In this document: positions 9,001 to 17,036 of the stretch, piece after piece | Position numbering within the stretch: the stretch's first letter is position 1 | Layout: the number at the start of each line of letters is the position of its first letter | Assembly: GCA_040773385.1 (NCBI GenBank) | Contig: JAXGWH010000001.1 | Span: 62,001 to 126,000, forward strand | From: Aeriscardovia sp040773385 | GTDB lineage: Bacteria; Actinomycetota; Actinomycetes; Actinomycetales; Bifidobacteriaceae | Length of the DNA stretch: 64,000 nucleotides | Direction: 5' to 3' | The notes under the pieces: generated by a model | Told to the model about the DNA's origin: nothing | Database searches by the model: none | Seen by the model: the letters and a program-made list of their open reading frames with translations, nothing else | Program-made: the position numbers and the translations under genes

Positions 9001-9616
9001 CTCGATCCTGGCGGGGCTGCGCGATTACTCCATCGCCGACCTCATCGAACGGGCGCCGGCGATGCCGGACCGCTCGATCGTGACCCTCTCCGGCATGATC
9101 ACCAAGGTGGACCGCAGGACTTCGAAATCGGGCAACCCGTGGGCGCTCGTCACCATCGAGGACCTCGATTCCAGTATTGATTGCCTCTTCTTCGGCCGTG
9201 CGTTCCAGGCGGCCTCCGCCGACCTCGCCATCGACAAGATCTGTCAGATCCGTGGGATGGTGTCCGTCGATGAGACGACCGTCAAACTGCGGGCGATGGA
9301 CCTCAATATCGTCGAGGTGAGCGAGCAGGACGCCCGCCCGCTCGACATCGACATCGCCACCGGCCAGCTGACCTGTGACAATGTGCGCCGGCTCTACTCG
9401 GTGCTGCGCGACAATCCGGGCTTGTGCCCGGTCACGCTCGTCATCACCGGGGCGGACGGGTCCACCACACGCCTTGAGTGCGGGGATATGTTCCGCGTGG
9501 AGAACAAGAACGAGCTCGTCGCCTACATCAAGACGATCTTCGGCGTGCACAGCGTGCGCAGCACGAAAAAGCGTGATCTCACGCAGGAGCCTGCGTACGC
9601 CGGCCCGCGTGCCTGA
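6011..9616 (+). CDS. dnaE: DNA polymerase III alpha subunit DnaE
   Basis: Replicative polymerase catalytic subunit of about 1201 residues. The N-terminal PHP domain is clear (FVHLHNHTHYSMLDGAAKI, residues ~6-25) and keeps metal-binding histidines, consistent with the PHP proofreading of DnaE1-type enzymes. The polymerase active-site aspartates lie in PDIDIDFD (about residues 417-424), and RPGPMDM marks the fingers. The C-terminus has an OB-fold region (VTLSGMITKVDRRTSKSGNPWALVTIED). The length fits actinobacterial DnaE1, not the shorter DnaE2. The ATG at 6011 gives the family's usual N-terminus; a TTG at 5984 is possible but less likely. Confidence 0.97.
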   Translation: MPSQTGFVHLHNHTHYSMLDGAAKIPDLVARANELGQPAVGITDHGNMHGAYEMWRTCVDNGIKPVIGIEAYVTPGTARGDKKRVHWGTKAQQAAGLDVSGGGAITHMTLWAENDTGLRNLIKASSVASLEGRFGKWPRMDRDVLETYHEGVIAGSGCPSGIIQTRLRLGQYDEALKWARTLQDIFGKDNFYIELMDHGLRIERSVTDGLLRIAKDLDAPLVATNDCHYTRKEDAQAQDSLLCINSGSHLDDPNRFKFEGAGYYLKSAQEMRELFKDLPQACDNTLEIAERCNVMFDDHTDGAYMPKFDCPEGWDETSLFLHNVQKGLEWRYPDGVPADVAAQADYECGVISQMQFPGYFLVVSDYVNWAKNHGIQVGPGRGSAGGAVVTYALGITEIDPMKHGLIFERFLNPERVSLPDIDIDFDPQGRMKVLDYVAQKYGAPQVAQCATYGTIKTKQALKDASRIMGYDFSTGERLTKALPGGGKNAKDPSLKDLFDPKSRVYAQGREFRHLYESDPDAHRIIDRARGIEGLIRQTGVHACATIMADISITDISPLMERSDGTITTVFEYHTCETLGLVKNDFLGLSNLTTIHDTLANIKANKGESVDITKVPLDDKDTYRLLSAGNTLGVFQLDSDGMRSLLKQLKPDNFNDISALIALYRPGPMDMNSHVNYAKRKNGEQAITPIDQEVAKPLAPVLDETYGLIVYQEQVQSAARILAGYSLGEADVLRRAMGKKKPEVLAHEKVPFFKGMAEHGYSQKAAQDVWDILVPFSGYAFNKAHSACYGLISYWTAYLKAHYPVEFMAALLEGERTNKDKTAIYLAEARRMNIRVLIPDVNESVAAYSAVGSVVRFGLGAIRNVGEKVVEGIVDERRSARGLYKDFLDFIRRVPLEVLNKRSVESLIKGGAFDSISPNRRALFTICESAIDQVVPLRRKEAEGQFDLFSEGGSQDMGLGDATITIPDIPEWDKRQKLNFEREVLGLYVSDHPLSGMSSILAGLRDYSIADLIERAPAMPDRSIVTLSGMITKVDRRTSKSGNPWALVTIEDLDSSIDCLFFGRAFQAASADLAIDKICQIRGMVSVDETTVKLRAMDLNIVEVSEQDARPLDIDIATGQLTCDNVRRLYSVLRDNPGLCPVTLVITGADGSTTRLECGDMFRVENKNELVAYIKTIFGVHSVRSTKKRDLTQEPAYAGPRA

Positions 9617-9630
9617 GGGCGCCTGAGGGC
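9611..9630. repeat. 10-bp tandem duplication at the dnaE stop
   Basis: GCCTGAGGGC occurs twice without a gap, the first copy covering the dnaE stop codon (TGA at 9614-9616). A -10-like TACGAT follows at 9640-9645, ahead of the next gene. Confidence 0.6.
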
Positions 9631-9678
9631 GGCGGCTGATACGATTCCGGTGGGTTCCCGCGCGCAGGGGAGGATGAG

Positions 9679-10392
9679 ATGACAGACAGCGACAACGACG
9701 CGAAGCCGGAGGGGCCGAAGGACACGTCCGGCCATGATAATGGGCCAGGCGCCGACGGGCTGAGCGACGAGGACGTGCGTCGCGCCCTGGAAGGCTACGA
9801 GAAAGAGTTCGCCGATATGGACCTCGACATGGGGTCCGGATCGGGGTCCGCGTCCGGGACTGGGTCCGGGACGAAGGACGATCTGCCCGACGACCCGACC
9901 GCCGGCGCGGCGTCCGGTGAATCGTTCGACGACCAGCTGCAGGGAATCCTCGGCAACAAGGCACGGCAGGCGCTGCTCGTCACCAACCTGAGCGAGCCCG
10001 GCCTGCTTGCCGCTTTCTGCGTCATGGCCGGCATCGACGCCACCTGCATCGGCGCCTCCACCGGGGCCGTCGCCCTCCTGCATGACACGGCCGACCAAGG
10101 GCCGGAGGAGGCCGCGCGCCGGCTCACCACGCTGGTGACGAGCCTGTCCGTCGTCCTCGTCGTCAACCGCGCCGACAGGCTCGAGGCGCATATCTGGCTC
10201 GACGGCACGAAGGGGGAGAAGATCGCCCCGCCGTTGCTGTTCATGCAGGTCGACTCGGTGGTCGAGGACCTCGTCATCTCCCAGGCAACGCCCGACACGC
10301 TGCGCGAGGACGGCAGGACGGTGGTCGAGACGTCCTCGATGGACCGCGACCAGGCGTGGACGACCATCACACGTTTCCTTCGGTCGGGCTGA
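9679..10392 (+). CDS. Conserved-looking protein of unknown function, acidic N-terminus
   Basis: I do not recognise this 237-residue protein. Residues 1-80 are acidic, low in complexity and rich in Gly/Ser/Asp, including a GSGSGSASGTGSGT run. Residues ~84-237 look like one compact alpha/beta domain (QALLVTNLSEPGLLAAFCVMAGIDATC, LTTLVTSLSVVLVVNRADRLEAHIWLDG) with no transmembrane segment or signal peptide. A strong ribosome site, GGGGAGG, lies 5 bases before the ATG, and a possible -10 (TACGAT) about 35 bp upstream suggests its own promoter. It sits between dnaE and glnA2 in the same direction. Codon pattern and ribosome site say it is a real gene; function is open. Confidence 0.75.
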   Translation: MTDSDNDAKPEGPKDTSGHDNGPGADGLSDEDVRRALEGYEKEFADMDLDMGSGSGSASGTGSGTKDDLPDDPTAGAASGESFDDQLQGILGNKARQALLVTNLSEPGLLAAFCVMAGIDATCIGASTGAVALLHDTADQGPEEAARRLTTLVTSLSVVLVVNRADRLEAHIWLDGTKGEKIAPPLLFMQVDSVVEDLVISQATPDTLREDGRTVVETSSMDRDQAWTTITRFLRSG

Positions 10393-10465
10393 GCGGATCC
10401 GGCAGAATTCTCCTCCGGCCGGACCGGGCGGATCCGGCAGAATCGAGAAGGATCGGTCGGACCGG
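10393..10465. repeat. Imperfect 35-bp tandem repeat upstream of glnA2
   Basis: GCGGATCCGGCAGAAT occurs at 10393-10408 and again at 10428-10443. Each copy is followed about 10-15 bp later by a matching CGG(C/T)CGGACCGG. Together they make two imperfect copies of a 35-38 bp unit in the leader of glnA2, starting right at the stop of the preceding gene. Confidence 0.75.
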
Positions 10466-10538
10466 GGCATCCTCAGGCCGGATGGACCCTCGGATGAGGC
10501 GAAAATCCATCGGATCGGGCAGGACAAAGGACGGCATC

Positions 10539-11873
10539 ATGGACGAACAACAGCAATTCGTGCTCCAGACAATCGAGGAACAGGGGATCGGCTCCATCCG
10601 CCTCTGGTTCTCCGACGTGCTCGGCACCCTCAAATCCGTCTCCATCGCCCCCGCGGAGCTGGAAGGGGCGTTCGAGGAGGGCATCGGCTTCGACGGGTCG
10701 GCCATCGAGGGCCTGACCCGTGTGAGCGAGGACGATATGATCGTCCGGCCGGACGCCTCCACGTTCCAGATCCTTCCGTGGGAGGGCCAGGAGGAGGGGC
10801 GGGCGAGCTCGGCCCGCATGTTCTGCGACATCCTCACCACGGACGGCAGTCCCGCCATGGGGGACTCCCGCTACATCCTCAAGCGCACCCTCGAGACGGC
10901 ACGGCAGAAAGGTTTCACCCCCTATCTGCACCCGGAGATCGAGTTCTACCTCTTCCGCCGCCAGGAGCGGGCCGACCAGCAGCCCGTGCCCATCGACCGA
11001 GGCGGCTATTTCGACGACGTACCGCTCGGGCGGGGGCTGGAATTCCGCAAAGGATCCATCTCCCAGCTCGAGAGCATGGGCATCAACGTCGAATACTCCC
11101 ACCACGAGTCCGGGCCGGGGCAGCAGGAGATCGACCTGCGCAGCGCCGAGGCGCTCGCCACCGCCGACAACATCATGACGTTCCGCGCGATCGTGCGGCA
11201 GATGGGCCAGGCAAAAGGACTGCTCGCCAGCTTCATGCCCAAGCCGCTCGAAGGACAGCCGGGCAGCGGCATGCACACGCACCTGAGCCTGTTCGCCTCC
11301 GACCGCGACGCCTTCTACGAGGCGGGGGCGCCTTTCGGGATGTCGGCCACGGCCCGGCAGTTTGCCGCGGGCCTGCTCGCCCACGCCACGGAGATCTCCG
11401 CCGTCGTCAACCCCTCCGTCAACTCGTACAAGCGCCTGTGGGGCGGGGCGGAGGCACCCAGCTACGTGTGCTGGGGCCACAACAACCGCTCGGCACTGCT
11501 GAGGGTACCGCAGTACCGCCATTCCGAGCGGATCGAATACCGGGCGCTCGACCCCTCCGTCAACCCGTACCTCGCCTTCAGCCTGCTCATCGCGGCCGGA
11601 CTTGACGGCATCGACAAAGCCATGGATCTCGAGCAGCCCACCAATGACGACGTGTGGGACCTGACCGACACGGAGCGGCGGGCGATGGGCATCCAGCCGC
11701 TGCCCTCCTCGCTCGACTCGGCGCTCAAGGTGATGGAGAAATCCGAGTTCGTCGCCTCCACGCTGGGCGAGCAGGTGTTCAGCTACTTCCTGGCCAACAA
11801 GCACCGGCAGTGGCAGGAGTACCGCTCCACCATCACCCCCTATGAGCTGAGGACGAGCCTGGACCGGATGTGA
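10539..11873 (+). CDS. glnA2: Glutamine synthetase, GlnA2-like type I
   Basis: ATP-dependent synthesis of glutamine from glutamate and ammonia, or a related gamma-glutamylation. The 444-residue protein has the type I beta-grasp N-terminus (IRLWFSDVLGTLKSVSI), the IGFDGSAIEG loop, HPEIEFYLF, HHESGPGQQEIDLR, the ATP-site motif FMPKPLEGQPGSGMHTHLS, and NSYKRLWGG. The length and the lack of an obvious adenylylation-loop tyrosine motif fit the short I-alpha/GlnA2 class, not the longer regulated GlnA1. The ATG at 10539 has AAAGGACGG upstream and the canonical start; the frame is open further upstream but that part is repetitive. It converges on hrpA with a 10-bp gap and no clear terminator. Confidence 0.93.
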   Translation: MDEQQQFVLQTIEEQGIGSIRLWFSDVLGTLKSVSIAPAELEGAFEEGIGFDGSAIEGLTRVSEDDMIVRPDASTFQILPWEGQEEGRASSARMFCDILTTDGSPAMGDSRYILKRTLETARQKGFTPYLHPEIEFYLFRRQERADQQPVPIDRGGYFDDVPLGRGLEFRKGSISQLESMGINVEYSHHESGPGQQEIDLRSAEALATADNIMTFRAIVRQMGQAKGLLASFMPKPLEGQPGSGMHTHLSLFASDRDAFYEAGAPFGMSATARQFAAGLLAHATEISAVVNPSVNSYKRLWGGAEAPSYVCWGHNNRSALLRVPQYRHSERIEYRALDPSVNPYLAFSLLIAAGLDGIDKAMDLEQPTNDDVWDLTDTERRAMGIQPLPSSLDSALKVMEKSEFVASTLGEQVFSYFLANKHRQWQEYRSTITPYELRTSLDRM

Positions 11874-11883
11874 CGCGTGAGGC

Positions 11884-14800
11884 TCACACGAGCGGTTTGC
11901 CGGCCGCCGTCTTCTCCAGGCGCGCGATGCTCGGATGATGCAGCACGCCCAGTTCCTGCGCCCACAGGGAGACACGGAACTCCTCGTAGAGCCAGCGCGT
12001 TGCCTCCGCTCGGCGGAGCATCTCGTCGCGCGCGGGCCCGGCCGGGGTGTCTGCCGCCTTTTTCTGTGCTTTTCGGACGATCTTGAGCGCCTCGTCGGCC
12101 TGCCATGCCCAGGTGACGTCACGGCCGCGGTCGCGTTTGGCTTTCTCCAGCCGCAGGCCGTCCGCCTTGAGATAGCGGGGCATCTGCTCAAGCACGCCCG
12201 CGGGCGCCTTGCCGATGAAGCCGGGGAAGACGAGCGAGGCGATATGCTCCCGGATCGACTGGAGCACGGCGAGCAACGGCAGCGTGGCCGAGCCGGACAC
12301 CTCGCGGGAGATCTGCCCGTCGGCGGCGAGCACGGCGATGGTCTGGTGGGCCACCTCGTACACCTTGTCCTCGAACAGGTCGCGGACCTGCTCGATCCGC
12401 TCCTCGAGCGCCGCGTCCGAGGCGAGGCGGTCGGCATCGGGCAGCAGCTGGCGCACCGCCTGGCGTTCCATGTCCTCAGCCAAGGCGTCGGTGGAGGGGT
12501 AGGGCGCCGCGGTGAGGGCGAGGGCCTCGCGGCCCAGCCAGCGGCTCGAGATCCGCTTGGGCGGCAGATGGAGGCGCTTCAGCGCGGCCTCGCGGATCAT
12601 CTCGCCGCGCGGTGTGCTTGTGGCGCCGGCGGTGTGCAGGAGGGTGGCCGAGGCGACGGCCTTGCCGTTCTTCCGGGCCGTGCGTGCCGACCGGCCCACG
12701 GAGGTCGCAGCAGCCTTCTGCGCCTGGGCGGCGAGCCTGCTCTGCAAATCCGTCAGGGACTTTCCGCTTCCGAGCACCTCGGGTTTCCATGTCTTTCCGC
12801 CGTGTGAGGAGGTGGACGGGCCGAAGCTCGCCACAAGGTCGTTGTCATGGTCTTGTCTGGGCCGGTCAAAGCGCGGCGCATCCTTCTCCACGACGAACGT
12901 GACGCGCAGATGGTCGGCAAGACGGTCCCAATACTGGCCGACCACGCGCGGGTGGATCTGCGCGCCGCGCACGGCGATGGCGGCAAGGGAGAACACGCGG
13001 GCGAAAGGCAGACGCGCCAGCTCCGCCCCGCGCGGGGCGTCGTCGGCCTCCATCTGCGCCGTGCGGGCGACCTCCTGCCGGGCGCGGGCGAGTTTTCGCG
13101 CCTGGGCGAGGGTGCGCACGGTGGCCGTGCCGAGCGGTTCGGCCGAGGCCGACGCGGTACCGGCCTTTTTCGATACAGCGACGTCGATGCCGTCGTCGTC
13201 CGTCCCGCCGTCGCCTGTCCCGTCGTCGCCTGTCCCGCCGTCGCCCGGAAGCCCGGGCGCGGGCGCGTCGTCGAGGCGGGCGGTGATCCACTCATCGATG
13301 GCCTGCGCGGAGGCGGGGGCGGGCACGAACTGGACACGCAGCTGCTTGGGCAGGGCTTTGATGAGCCCGGCGACGAGCTCGCGGCGCATGCCCGGCACAA
13401 GCCACGTGAACTGGCCGGCCTCGAGGCGCGGCAGGTAGCGCAGCGGGATATGCACGCTGATGCCGTCGCCCGGTCTGCCCGGTGTGTAGGCGTAGGTGAG
13501 GCGCAGGGGGATCCGAGAGCCGTCCGTGGCCCGGGCAAGCCAGACCGAGGGATACTCGTCGGCGGCCAGCCCCGAGCCGGCGGTGGTGCGGCGCACATCC
13601 CGGCCCGGGTCGAAATCAAGCAGACGCGGGTGCTGCGCGTATGTCCGGCGCCACCACGAGGCGAGCTCCGCCGCACCCGTCACGTCGGCGGGCACCGTGC
13701 GGTCGTAGAACTCGAACAGGTCCTCGTCGTTCACGCTCTGGGTGATGCGCCGTGTCCGGCTCGCCTCCTCGGAACTGTTTTCCAGCACCTTCCGGTTGCG
13801 GGCGAGAAAGTCGTCGTGGGGGAATCTGCGGCGGATGCCGTCCTCCACCATGCCCTGGCGCAGCAGGAACTGGCGTGCCTGCGCGGGGTTGACGCGCGAC
13901 CACTGCACACGGGCGCCGGCCACGATCGGCAGACCGTAGAGCAGCACCGTCTTCGTCGCCACGGCCGAGCCGGAGGCGGCCGACCAGTGCGGTTCCGAGT
14001 AGGTGGTCCGGGTGAGGCTGCCGGCAAGGGGCAGCGCCCACGCCGGGTCAATCTTCGCCGCCATACGCGCCCACAGGCGGCTCGTCTCCATCAGATCGGA
14101 GGCGATCACCCATTCCGGTGTCGTCTTCGACAGCGGCGAGGAGGGGAAGATGGCGAAACGCGTGTTGCGCGCGCCCTGATAGAGGTTCTTGTTCTGCCGC
14201 TTGGCCCGGCGGATCGCGTGCTGCCGTGCCGCCCCCTTGAGGCCGACGAAGTCGGAGGCCTTCGGCTCGCGGAGGATCTGGTGGCCCATGTTCGACAGGA
14301 GCCCGGCGAGCATGGCGCGGTGCACCGAGTCCCCGTCCCACTTCTCCGCCAGCGAGCCCTTGCCCTGCTGGGCGACGGGCAGGGCCAGCACCGTGCGGTC
14401 GGTCGCCTCGACGGGGCGCACCGCGCCGACCTTCATGCGCATCTGCCGGCCCATCACCCGCAGCTGGGAGACAAGGTCGCGCCACTGGCGCAGCCGCAGA
14501 TAGTTGAAGAACTCCGCCACCGCGCGACGGCGCAGCTGCGAGTTCGACATCTTCTTGGCGTCCGGGCCGAAAAAGCGGTCCCAGATGTTGAGGATCGTGA
14601 GAAAGTCGGAGTCCGTGTCGGCATACCGGTTATGCAGCCGGTCGGCGTCCTCGCGCTTGTCCTCTGGGCGCTCGCGCGGGTCCTGCAGAGAGAGGAAGGC
14701 GACGATGACGATGATGTCGGCGAGCACCTCGGGCGTGCCGATTTTCGCCGCCTCGAGGATCATGCGGCCGAGCCGGTCGTCGATGGGGATGCGGGCAAGG

Positions 14801-16215
14801 CGCCGGCCCGTGGCGGTCAGGCGCAGCGTGCCCGATGTGCCCGCCAGGGCCCCCAGCTCGTTGAGCTCGGTGATGCCGTCGGAGACGGCGCGCGTGTCGG
14901 GCGGGTCGATGAAGCCGAAGTCCGTCACATCCTGCGCGGTGTGCGCCACGCCCACGGAGAGCATGTGCAGCACGACCTGTCCCAGCGAGGTGCGCAGGAT
15001 CTCCGGGTCGGTGAACTCCGGGCGGGAGAGGTAGTCCTCCTCCGAGTAGAGACGGATGCAGATGCCGTCCGCCACGCGGCCCGTACGGCCGGCCCTCTGG
15101 TCGGCGGAGGCCTGGCTGATCGGCTCGATGGGAAGGCGCTGCACCTTCGCCGTTTTGGAATAGCGGGAGATGCGGGCGGTGCCCGGGTCGACCACGTAGC
15201 GGATGTCCGGCACGGTCAGGGACGTCTCGGCCACGTTGGTGGCGATGATGACGCGCTGACGGGTGTGATGCTCGAACACCCGGTGCTGCTCGGCGGCGGA
15301 GAGCCGGGCATAGAGGGGCACGAGCTCGACCGCGTCCGGGCGGCGCATGTCGGCGGTGCGACGGGGAAGCGCCGAGCGGATCGCCTGCTCGAAGTCACGG
15401 ATGTCGCGCTGGCCCGAAGCGAAGACGAGCACATCGCGCGGGCCGCTGATCCTCTTCGAGTCCTCGAGGATCTCCGCCATGGCCCGCGCCACCTGGCGGG
15501 GCATGTCCTCCACGCCTGCGCCGTCGTCGGCACCCGTGCCGTCGCCCGCCTCCCCCGCTGGGTCGTACAGATCATCGAAACCGGCGACCGGGCACAGCTG
15601 AGGGGCGGATCCTGTCGGCTCGTACAGCACGGTGACGGGGTAGGTGCGTCCCGACACCTCGATCACCGGCACCGGCTCGCCAAGGGCGTCGGCAAAGTGT
15701 TTCTGGAACTTCTCCGCGTCGATGGTGGCGGAGGTGACGATCAGCCTGAGATCGCGGCGCTTGGGCAGCAGCTCGGTGAGGTAGCCAAGCAGGAAGTCGA
15801 TGTTGAGGCTGCGCTCATGCGCCTCATCGATGATGATGGCGTCATAGCGGCGCAGGAGCGGGTCGCGCTGGATCTGGGCGAGCAGGATGCCGTCGGTCAT
15901 GATGCGCAGTCGCGTGGAGGGGTTCGACCGGTCGTCGAAGCGCACCTGGTAGCCGATCTCCTCGCCCAGGCGTGTGCCGGTCTCCTCGCAGAGACGTTCG
16001 GCCACGCTGCGGGCGGCGATCCTGCGCGGCTGCGTGTGGGCGATCTGCCGGCCGTGCGTCCCATAGCCCATCTCGAGGAGCATCTTGGGGATCTGGGTGG
16101 TCTTGCCCGAGCCGGTCTGTCCTTGGATGATGACGACACGGCTGGAGCGGACGGCCTTTTCGATCCGGTCCTTCTGGGCGGAGATCGGCAGCTGGGGAGG
16201 GTAGACGAATTTCAT
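11884..16215 (-). CDS. hrpA: ATP-dependent DEAH-box RNA helicase HrpA
   Basis: Large DEAH/RHA-family helicase of 1443 residues, 140 more than the E. coli protein. It has Walker A GQTGSGKTTQIPK (residues 32-44), the DEAH box (about residue 130), the SAT-type motif (VTSATIDAEKF), and the helicase C motif QRAGRTGR. The winged-helix/HA2 and OB regions follow, then a ~600-residue C-terminal domain characteristic of HrpA proteins. In E. coli HrpA is linked to rescue of stalled ribosomes and mRNA processing. Asp/Gly-rich repeats near 13190-13260 (DGGTGDDGTGDGGTDDDG) form a flexible insert. The gene stands alone on the minus strand between converging glnA2 and a methyltransferase gene of the same strand. 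Confidence 0.95.
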   Translation of the reverse strand: MKFVYPPQLPISAQKDRIEKAVRSSRVVIIQGQTGSGKTTQIPKMLLEMGYGTHGRQIAHTQPRRIAARSVAERLCEETGTRLGEEIGYQVRFDDRSNPSTRLRIMTDGILLAQIQRDPLLRRYDAIIIDEAHERSLNIDFLLGYLTELLPKRRDLRLIVTSATIDAEKFQKHFADALGEPVPVIEVSGRTYPVTVLYEPTGSAPQLCPVAGFDDLYDPAGEAGDGTGADDGAGVEDMPRQVARAMAEILEDSKRISGPRDVLVFASGQRDIRDFEQAIRSALPRRTADMRRPDAVELVPLYARLSAAEQHRVFEHHTRQRVIIATNVAETSLTVPDIRYVVDPGTARISRYSKTAKVQRLPIEPISQASADQRAGRTGRVADGICIRLYSEEDYLSRPEFTDPEILRTSLGQVVLHMLSVGVAHTAQDVTDFGFIDPPDTRAVSDGITELNELGALAGTSGTLRLTATGRRLARIPIDDRLGRMILEAAKIGTPEVLADIIVIVAFLSLQDPRERPEDKREDADRLHNRYADTDSDFLTILNIWDRFFGPDAKKMSNSQLRRRAVAEFFNYLRLRQWRDLVSQLRVMGRQMRMKVGAVRPVEATDRTVLALPVAQQGKGSLAEKWDGDSVHRAMLAGLLSNMGHQILREPKASDFVGLKGAARQHAIRRAKRQNKNLYQGARNTRFAIFPSSPLSKTTPEWVIASDLMETSRLWARMAAKIDPAWALPLAGSLTRTTYSEPHWSAASGSAVATKTVLLYGLPIVAGARVQWSRVNPAQARQFLLRQGMVEDGIRRRFPHDDFLARNRKVLENSSEEASRTRRITQSVNDEDLFEFYDRTVPADVTGAAELASWWRRTYAQHPRLLDFDPGRDVRRTTAGSGLAADEYPSVWLARATDGSRIPLRLTYAYTPGRPGDGISVHIPLRYLPRLEAGQFTWLVPGMRRELVAGLIKALPKQLRVQFVPAPASAQAIDEWITARLDDAPAPGLPGDGGTGDDGTGDGGTDDDGIDVAVSKKAGTASASAEPLGTATVRTLAQARKLARARQEVARTAQMEADDAPRGAELARLPFARVFSLAAIAVRGAQIHPRVVGQYWDRLADHLRVTFVVEKDAPRFDRPRQDHDNDLVASFGPSTSSHGGKTWKPEVLGSGKSLTDLQSRLAAQAQKAAATSVGRSARTARKNGKAVASATLLHTAGATSTPRGEMIREAALKRLHLPPKRISSRWLGREALALTAAPYPSTDALAEDMERQAVRQLLPDADRLASDAALEERIEQVRDLFEDKVYEVAHQTIAVLAADGQISREVSGSATLPLLAVLQSIREHIASLVFPGFIGKAPAGVLEQMPRYLKADGLRLEKAKRDRGRDVTWAWQADEALKIVRKAQKKAADTPAGPARDEMLRRAEATRWLYEEFRVSLWAQELGVLHHPSIARLEKTAAGKPLV

Positions 16216-16280
16216 GCGGAAATCGGCCTTTCACACAAATTCATGGGATGGCGACGAGGATTGTCCGAGGCGGGGTGGGG

Positions 16281-16919
16281 TCAGTGCCGGCCTGACGCCG
16301 AACCCTCGGCGCGTCGCACATCGAGCAGACGGTAGCCCTTGGAGCTGGCGATCCTGGTGACGGCGAAACCGGTGCCGAGCGTATCGGCGAGCCAGACGGC
16401 GAGGGAATCGGCACCGAGATTCTTCTGGACGACGAGGACGGCGCGCCCGCCCGGGGTGAGCCGGGGCAGGTAGTCGAGCAGGAGGGCGTGCAGCGCCCCC
16501 TTGCCCACGCGGATGGGCGGGTTGGACCAGATGAGGTCAAAGCGCAGGGCGGGGTCGAGATCCGTGTCGAGCACAGCGTGGACGTTCGTGTGCCCGAGGT
16601 TTTTCGCGTTGAGCGCGCAGAGGTCGACGGCGCGGGGGTTGATGTCGACGGCCCAGACCTGTGCCTTCGGGCTCTCCGCCGCCAGCGCCAGGGCGATCGG
16701 CCCCCAGCCGCAGCCCAGGTCGAGGAAGGTGCCGGCGGCCGGGGGCAGCGGCGCCTTGCGCAGCAGCACGGCGGTGCCCGGGTCGAGCCGGCGCTCCGAG
16801 AAGACGCCGGCCGAGGTGGTCACCCGTGCGGGAACGCCGCGCAGGCTGACCTCGATCTGCTGCCGGCGGTCGGGCGCCGAGGGCTCGCGCGAGAAATACT
16901 GTTGTGCTGTGGGCGCCAT
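16281..16919 (-). CDS. RsmC-like class I methyltransferase
   Basis: S-adenosylmethionine-dependent methyltransferase of about 212 residues. The SAM-binding loop is FLDLGCGWGPIALALA, the acidic loop AVDINPRAVDLC, and the base-amino catalytic motif SNPPIR. The small-methyltransferase domain and N-terminal pattern (QQYFSREPSAPDRRQQIEVSLRG) resemble the RsmC/RlmG half-length proteins that make N2-methylguanine in rRNA. The ATG at 16919 is chosen because AAGGAA lies 5-10 bases upstream and the following residues match the family. It precedes hrpA on the same strand with a 65-bp gap, so the two may be cotranscribed. It overlaps no convincing opposite gene. The exact RNA target is inferred. Confidence 0.88.
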   Translation of the reverse strand: MAPTAQQYFSREPSAPDRRQQIEVSLRGVPARVTTSAGVFSERRLDPGTAVLLRKAPLPPAAGTFLDLGCGWGPIALALAAESPKAQVWAVDINPRAVDLCALNAKNLGHTNVHAVLDTDLDPALRFDLIWSNPPIRVGKGALHALLLDYLPRLTPGGRAVLVVQKNLGADSLAVWLADTLGTGFAVTRIASSKGYRLLDVRRAEGSASGRH

Positions 16920-17036
16920 GCCGTTTCCTTCCCGTTGCGATCCGTACAATTGTGCCAGTTGTTACAAAGTGACAGTCTAATTTTGACCGTCGTTATCTCG
17001 CCGTCGCTTTGCGGGCGGCAGAAGAAGGAGCAGCCT

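Noticed and set aside
10356..10538. N-terminal extension of glutamine synthetase
   Set aside because: The frame is open, but it runs through the 35-bp repeat. The ATG at 10539 has a good ribosome site and gives the family start.
11874..11890. GTGAG-G-CTCAC palindrome between glnA2 and hrpA as a terminator
   Set aside because: The loop would be one base and there is no T-run; the dyad is too small.
12847..16335. A 1162-codon open frame antisense to hrpA
   Set aside because: Shadow of the helicase gene. Its product is rich in Arg, Gly and His with no domain, while the minus strand shows all DEAH-helicase motifs.
16488..17036. Longer HflX start sites
   Set aside because: They overlap the opposite-strand methyltransferase, whereas the GTG at 17037 has a near-perfect ribosome site.
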